Origin: Aphelocoma coerulescens
Lineage: Eukaryota > Chordata > Aves > Passeriformes > Corvidae
Reading direction: 5' to 3'
Length of the DNA: 64,000 nucleotides
NCBI RefSeq assembly: GCF_041296385.1
Contig: NW_027183981.1
Span: 1,073,501 to 1,137,500, forward strand
This document shows positions 57,766 to 64,000 of this stretch, one piece after another. Position 1 is the first letter of the stretch, and every line of letters begins with the position of its first letter. A program made the translations under genes and the position numbers. The notes beneath the pieces were generated by a model, which saw nothing but the letters and a program-made list of their open reading frames with translations, was not told the DNA's origin and did no database searches.

Positions 57766-58709
57766 GAGAAGGGCAACAGTTACCTCTCCCTATCACTTGA
57801 ACTCGCCACCCAGCGGTCGTTTCACGATCCTGATGAAACAAAATTGTTGGTACAGTCTGTGTTGCTGTTGCCCAGAGCCTTGTCTACGGGCCATGTTGGA
57901 TACAGTTGGCAGCATGGGTGCAGGCCAGCTGCTGACTTCGACTACCCTCACTTGGACTGACTTACATTAATTATCTGGCTTGGAACAATGGTACAATCAA
58001 TCAGAGTGCTCTACTTATAATGGCCACTCAGACCGACCCCTCAGATCTGAGGGTCAGTACAGCCAATATTGCTCCATCTTTACCCTCTGTGTTGGGAACT
58101 GAGAAGCTCAATTTAGTATGTTTGGAGTTTGTTAACTCCACAATTGACTATGAGGCAGGAATCCAACCAGGTGAAAATTGGGAGGGGCTGGCTGAGTACC
58201 CCGAGGCATATGAGGCTTTGTCATCCACGCCTGCCTGGGGTGGAGAAACTGGGTGTGCACTTAAAGATCTTGGAGATACAGATGAGCCAGAAATATCTGT
58301 AGCTCTCCCTGGGACCAGCATGGGCGTGACACCGGTTGAAACTCCTGTGGTGTCTGTCCCTGACAAAAATCCATCCTGTCCATGCTGTGATACCCAATTC
58401 AATTGGATGCTGGGCCTGATTGACCATCTAAAGAGAGCCCACAGGAAAAGAAAGATCATCTTTAAGTGTCTCAAATGTGGTAAGGAAAATCTAAATACCA
58501 CAGTATCTCCTGCCACTTCCCACAGTGCAAAGGAAATGTGGAAGTGGTCCCAAAGGGTGATTGGATCTGTGAAGTATGCCAGAGGGCTTTCTCCACCAAG
58601 ATTGGCTTGGGACAGCACAAGAGGCTGGCGCATCCTCTTGTAAGGAACCTGCAACAAATTGCTGCCCCCCATCCAAAGGAAACATCGGTTAGAGGAGCCC
58701 ACCAAGAGG

Positions 58710-60306
58710 TGTGGACTGAGGAGGAAGAGGCTCTTCTGAGACAATTAGTGATAAAGTATGATGGTAACATCAATAACTTAACCGCAGAGCATATTCCATC
58801 TAAAATGGCAAAGCATGTATGTGATAAAAGATGTCTTCTAAAAGTTCCCTCTAAAACTGTTCAACCTGATATAGATGGCTAATGATCCTAATGTGGGGAG
58901 AGGAGAACATCCCCCATCTGCCAAATAGCTGACAGAGGGACTGCTATAGCTCCATTATTCATGGGCCTTGAATCCTTCCCTTCACAGAAGGAAGCAGGTA
59001 ACACCGCTTGTACGGCCCTAATTATTGAAAAAGAAGTGGAAAAGAATATCAAAGAGATTAGGAAGAACTCTGATTCGGGGCCACACAGGATTACGTTGGG
59101 CTGTCTTGTCAAAATGCATCCCAGGTATTCCCTGTTGATGGAGATCTTCAATTTACAGCTCATAACCAGAACTATTCCTGCTGCACTGAGTGAATGCCGG
59201 TCAGTCTTGATCCCCAAGTCTACCAAGGTGGATAGGCTTAATGACATCAATAACTGGAGGCCTATCACCATTGCTTCCACGGTGTTTAGGTTATTCTCCA
59301 GGATTTTAATGTGTGGACTGAGGAGGAAGAGGCTCTTCTGAGACAATCAGTGATAAAGTATGATGGTAACACCACTAACTTAACTGCAGAGCATATTCCA
59401 TATAAAATGGCAAAGCACATAAGTGATAAGAGACATCTAGCAGAAGTTCCTTCTAAAACTGTTCAACCTGATATGGAAGGTGATCCTAATGTGGGGAGAG
59501 GAGAACATCCCCCATCTGCCGAATTGCCAAAAAAGGGACCACTAGGGCTCCATTATTGTGATACCATCAAGGAATGGTTATCATCATGCAGATTCATTAA
59601 TTGCCAGAAGGCCTTTGAGAGAATTTTGGAAGAACAAGATCTGCAGGTGGTGGTGAACAATATCTTTGAAGAATGTTTTGGATGTCTGAATATGCTATGT
59701 CAGATAACAAATGCCACCACAGATCAGAAATTGCAACGGTCCCAAGGCGTGAAATCTGTCAAAATGTTGACAAACTGGGTGAAAAGGAGAGCAAAGAAAA
59801 GAGGGAAATATCTTCAATATCAGAGACTGTTTCATTTGCATAGACGGAGGTTAGCGCGTATTATTTTGGATGACAGTGAAGCCCTGAAATGTGAAATACC
59901 TCCTAGCATTGTCTACTCTGCTTTTAAATTCAGATGGGGAAACAACAGGAAATTTCATGGGCATTGAATCCTTCCCTTCATAGAAGGAAGCAGATAACAC
60001 CGCTTGTAAGGCCCTGATTATTGAAAAAAGTGGAAAAGAATATCAAAGAGATGAGGAAGAACTCTGCTCCTGGGCCACACAGGATTACGTTGGGCTGTCT
60101 TGTCAAAATGCATCCCAGGTATTCCCTGTTGATGGAGATCTTCAATTTATGGCTCATAACCAGAACTATTCCTGCTGCCCTGAGTGAATGCCAGTCCATC
60201 TTGACCCCCGAGTCTACCAAGGTGGATAGGCTTAATGACATCAATAACTGGAGGCCTGTCACTATTGCTTCTATGGTGTTTAGGTTATTCTCCAGGATTT
60301 TAATGG
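58710..60306 (+). repeat. Internal tandem duplication in R2 copy 3
   Basis: The unit beginning TGTGGACTGAGGAGGAAGAG occurs at 58710 and 59312. The first unit lacks about 398 bases that the second has (between 'ctccattatt' and 'catgggc'), so the first repeat is 602 bp and the second about 1 kb. The joint at 59310 breaks the reverse-transcriptase sequence after 'ccaggattttaat'. Confidence 0.9.
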
Positions 60307-60463
60307 CAAGATTGACCAAAGCGTGTCCCATAAACCTGAGACAAAGGGGATTTATACATGCAGCAGGATGTTCTGAGAATCTGAAGTTGTTACAACTTAT
60401 TGTCAAACATGCGAAAAAGGAGCACAAAGAGCTTGGGATTGTTTTCGTGGACATTGCTAAAGC

Positions 60464-62538
60464 TAATTTTTAGCTATTGCTAAACAAAGGAGTCCGGGAA
60501 GGGTGGGCGTGCTTCAAAACAGAGATCTTGAGGGCACAGGAACACTGTCCCCATCTGCTGAAATATAACGAGTCAACAAGGCAAATGTCCAGTCTGGAAG
60601 TGCAAGGAGCTTTTGAAGGAACTAAGGAATTAAAAGAGGATGTATCATCTTTGGAAGGAGGGTCAGGTATCTCAGGAAATATTTAAGAAGGTTGGTAGGA
60701 CATGTAGAAAAAAATTAGAGAGGCCAATGCTCAGTTAGAACTTAATTTGGCAACTTTTGCAAAGGATAATAAAAGATGTTTTTACAAATATATTAATGGC
60801 AAAAGGAAGGGTAAGAACAACCTCAGTTCTCTACTGGCTGCGGGAAGGAATTTAGTGACCGCAGATGGGAAGAAGGCGGAGGTGTTTAACACCTTCTTTG
60901 CCTCAGTCTTTAGCGGAAAGACGGTTTGTCCTCAGGACAACTGAATTCCTGGGCTGGTAGATGGTGTCAGGGAGCAGAATGGCCCCCCTGTTATTAGCAG
61001 TCAGAGAACCGCTGAGCCGCTTGGATGTTCGTAAATCTATGGGACCAGATGGGATCCATCCCAAGGTGATGAGGGAGCTGGCAGATGAGCTTGCTATGCC
61101 ACTCTCCATCATTTATCAACAGTCCTGGCTCACTGGTGAGGTTCAAGATGACTGGAAGCTGGCCAGTGTGATGCCCATTCACAAGAAGGGTGGGAAGGAG
61201 GATCCTGGAAATTATAGGCCAGTCAGTCTGACCTCGGTACCCGGTAAGGTAATGGAACAGTTTCTTTTGAGTGCCATCACACAGCACCTACAGGATGGCC
61301 GGGGAATCAGACCCAGCCAGCATGGGTTTACGATCTCCTTTTATGACCAGGTGACCCACCTGGTGGATGTGGGAAAGGCTGTGGATGTTGTCTATTTGGA
61401 CTTCAGCAAGGCCTTTGTCACTGTCTCCCACAGTAAACTGGAAAAGCTGGCAGCCCATGGCTTGGACAGGTGCACTCTTCGCTGGGTTAAGAACTGGCTG
61501 GATGGCCAGGCCCAGAGAGTGGTGGTGAATGGTGCTGCACCCAGTTGGTGGCCAGTCACTAGTGGTGTCCCTCAGGGATCTGTGCTGGGGCCAGTTTTAT
61601 TTAATATTTTTATTGATGACATGGATGAGGGTATTGTGTCTACCATTAGTAAATTTGCAGATGACACTAGGCTGGGAGCGTGTGTCAATCTGTTGGAAGG
61701 TAGGAGGGCTCTGCAAAGAGACCTGGAATGGTTGGATAGATGGGCAGAGTCCAATAAGATGAAGTTTAGCAAGTCCAAGTGCCGAGTCCTGCATTTTGGC
61801 CACAATAACCCCCAGCAATGCTATAGGCTGGGAACAGTGTGGCTGGACAGTGCGGCTGGACAGTGCCCAGGCAGAAAGGGACCTGAGAGTACTGGTCGAC
61901 AGCCAACTGAACATGAGCCAGCAGTGTGCCCTGGTGGCCAAGAAGGCCAATGGCATCCTGGCCTGTATCAGGAATAGTGTGGCCAGCAGGACCAGGGAAG
62001 TCATTCTTCCCTGGCACTGGTGAGGCCGCACCTCGAGTGCTGTTTCCAGTTCTGGGCCCCTCAGTCCAGGAAGGATGTTGAGACGCTTGAACACGTCAAA
62101 GGAGGGCAACAAGGCTGGTGAAGGGCTTAGAACATGAGCCCTGTGAGGAATGACTGAGAGAGCTGGGGCTGTTTAGCCTGGAGAAAAGAAGACTCAGAGG
62201 TGACCTTATCACTCTCCAAAACCACCTGAAAGGTGATTGTAGTCAGGAGGTGGTTGGTCTCTTTTTCGAGGCAACAACTGACAGAACAAGAGGACACAGT
62301 CTTAAGCTGTGCCAAGGGAAATTTAGGTTGGATGTCAGGAAAAAGTTTTTTACTGAAAGAGTGATAAAGTACTGGAATCATCTGCCTGGGGAGGTGGTGG
62401 AGTCACCATCCCTGGATGTGTTTAAAAAAAGACTGGATGTGGCACTCAGTGCTATGGTTTAGTTGAGATGGTGTTAGGGCATGCATTGGACTTGGTTGAT
62501 CTTGAAGGCCTCTTCCAGCCTGGTGATTCTGTGATTCT
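60464..62538 (+). mobile_element. CR1 LINE inserted in R2 copy 3
   Basis: A 2.07-kb 5'-truncated CR1. The frame 60961-61977 (338 codons) covers most of the reverse transcriptase, with [38 protein letters not shown] and FADDT motifs in order. The 3' tail ends in TGATTCTGTGATTCT. It splits the R2 text 'attgctaaagc / tttgacaccg' with no clear target duplication, as is usual for CR1. The frame is closed at both ends by shifts. Confidence 0.92.
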
Positions 62539-63371
62539 TTTGACACCGTATATCATCAGCCTATTATAATGAGTCTGATGCAGAGAGGGGTTGACCCCCA
62601 CATTAAACATCTTGTTGGCAAAAGGTACGAGAGTATCTTTATGTACATCGACACCAAAAAGGAAAAGACGAATCCTATTAAGATCCTTCTTGGTATCAAA
62701 CAGAGTGATCCAATGTCATCCTTGTTATTCAACCTGGTGCTTGACACTCTATTATGTAAATTGGAGAATCTTGGCGAAGGCAACTGTCAAGGAAGTTTCA
62801 AAGTTACCGCCATGGCCTTTGTGGATGATTTATTTAGTGTTATTGAGTGACTCCTGGGAAGGCATGTGTACAAACATCAAGATCCTAGAGACCTTTTGCC
62901 ATCTAACTGATCTCAAGACACAGGGGGGGGAAGTGTCATGGCTTTTACATCAAGCCAACTAAAGACTCTTCTTATACCATCAATGACTGTCCAGTGTGGG
63001 TGATAAATGGCACTCCCCTTAATATGATCGACCCCACTCACTCTGAGAAATATCTTGGTTTACAGATTGATCCCTGGACTGGCATAGCAGATAGAGGTTT
63101 ATGCGAAAAACCAGAAGATTGGCTCCATCTGATTGGTGATGCACCACTAAAGCCTCTTCAGAAAATCAATATACTGAAAACTTATAGCATCCAGAGGTTG
63201 GTATACCTTGCCGACCACACTGAAGTAAAAGTTGGGCTCCTCGAATCCCCTGACTTGTTAATTCAATCTTCTGTCAAGGAATGTCTTCATCTTGCACCAA
63301 ACATTTGTGATGCTATCTTGTACTCGGGTTGTAAAGATGGTGGTCTGGGTTTCCTCAAGTTGGTGGCACTT

Positions 63372-63804
63372 TGATGAGGCCAACAGCTGGTCTGGGGGAC
63401 CTCACAGGGTCAGACTTGAAATCAGTCAGAATTTACCCATGAGACTTTTACAGTGAAATTTTGCAGCTTCAATGAAACCTACAGAGAAAGCCAAGAAGAT
63501 AATCAATGAGAGAAGATGTTTGGGACACAAGGAGAGGATGTTCTTGTTATGGGACATTAAGAGTGTACAAGGAAAAACTTGTGGATAATATGTAACAACT
63601 ATACCTTTGCTTGTATAGCTAATTGTCTTACTGCTTGAAAGGTCATTGCTTGTTAGACAGCCTTGTCATTGTTTGCTAAGCAGACAATCTCAAGCCACAG
63701 CAATTGTGAAGAGCTATCAGAATAGCGGTAGAGAAAATAAAAAACTTTTACAGTTTTGGATTACAACAAGTGTGTGCTGTTACATCCATCTTGACAAAGC
63801 CGCA
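63372..63804 (+). mobile_element. Solo LTR with 6-bp target duplication in R2 copy 3
   Basis: A 433-bp block starting TGATGAGG and ending CCGCA, flanked by GCACTT at 63366-63371 and 63805-63810. Poly(A)-like AAAATAAAAAAC lies near 63735. The R2 linker text continues across it. A 6-bp duplication suits ERVK/beta-type integration. The family is not otherwise identified. Confidence 0.75.
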
Positions 63805-64000
63805 GCACTTCTTCCAAGTATACAAGCATGGAGATTGCATAGACTGACCCAGTCTTCCGATGAGGTTTTGACAATGTTCCTAACAGGGGAACTACCTGGA
63901 ATTCATATATGAGAAACTGTGGATACGAGCTGGGGGGTGATAAAGAGAATATCCCACCAATTTGGGAGCCTATTCCATTACTGGAAGGCATCTTTGGTGA

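Larger units (their letters stand above)
57667..64000 (+). mobile_element. R2 retrotransposon copy 3, with later insertions, runs off the window
   Basis: Starts head-to-tail after copy 2. The ATG at 58020 opens a 207-codon frame with the first zinc finger (CPCCDTQF...H). The other fingers continue in shifted frames (58460-58650), and a Myb-like region follows (58538-58882). Internal duplication: 58710-59310 and 59312-60306 repeat the same part. The reverse transcriptase is cut at about 60463 by a CR1 and resumes at 62539 with the palm motif (FVDDL, about 62817). The thumb/linker frame 62994-63374 is followed by a solo LTR (63372-63804), then more linker to the window end. The endonuclease lies beyond the window. 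Confidence 0.9.

Overview
The window reads as nuclear DNA of a bird, most likely a passerine. The evidence is CR1 LINE fragments, avian ERVL-type and other retroviral LTRs, MROH (maestro heat-like repeat) and CEP250-like sequences of the kind that are multi-copy in songbirds, and R2 retrotransposons next to 28S rRNA sequence. There is no bacterial-style gene organisation. Genes are split into short GT-AG exons, so gene models here are exon chains read by eye. Splice phases were checked by hand wherever exon coordinates are given.

Left third (1-18 kb): a very GC-rich, gene-dense, minisatellite-rich segment, all genes on the + strand. A CR1 3' end opens the window. Next comes a small secreted-protein gene built of phase-0 micro-exons (3779-5784, poly(A) signal 6350). 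It is followed by three broken exons of a SERCA calcium pump (ATP2A-like, 8148-10206) embedded in CAT/CAC and GGTGGCCAT repeats. A complete three-coding-exon QPRT gene (12420-14864, poly(A) signal 15332) follows, and then a CpG island (17.0-17.96 kb).

Middle (18-51 kb): a repeat-rich segment. It holds a solo LTR, an antisense CR1 split by another LTR, a minus-strand MROH gene copy with two single-base frame breaks and an ERVL solo LTR in an intron (20557-26480), and a block of LTRs. A minus-strand gammaretrovirus-like provirus lies at 33284-39608, with 378-bp LTRs and a 4-bp target duplication. Next is a + strand CEP250-like segment (about 40.3-47.6 kb) with one premature stop. Two inverted duplications stand out: MROH-flank arms at 26.47-27.48 kb and 49.5-51.25 kb, and a CEP250 fragment at 47.7-48.06 kb.

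Right (51.8-64 kb): three decayed copies of an R2 site-specific non-LTR retrotransposon in the same orientation. Copy 1 is followed exactly at the R2 insertion site by about 330 bp of decayed 28S rRNA. That 28S piece is joined to a stub of upstream 28S, which leads straight into copy 2. Copy 3 follows copy 2 head-to-tail. Copy 3 was later hit by a CR1 and by a solo LTR, and carries an internal duplication. This looks like a fossil, recombined piece of an R2-infested rDNA array. R2 copies 2 and 3 begin with a sequence that can fold like an HDV-type self-cleaving ribozyme.
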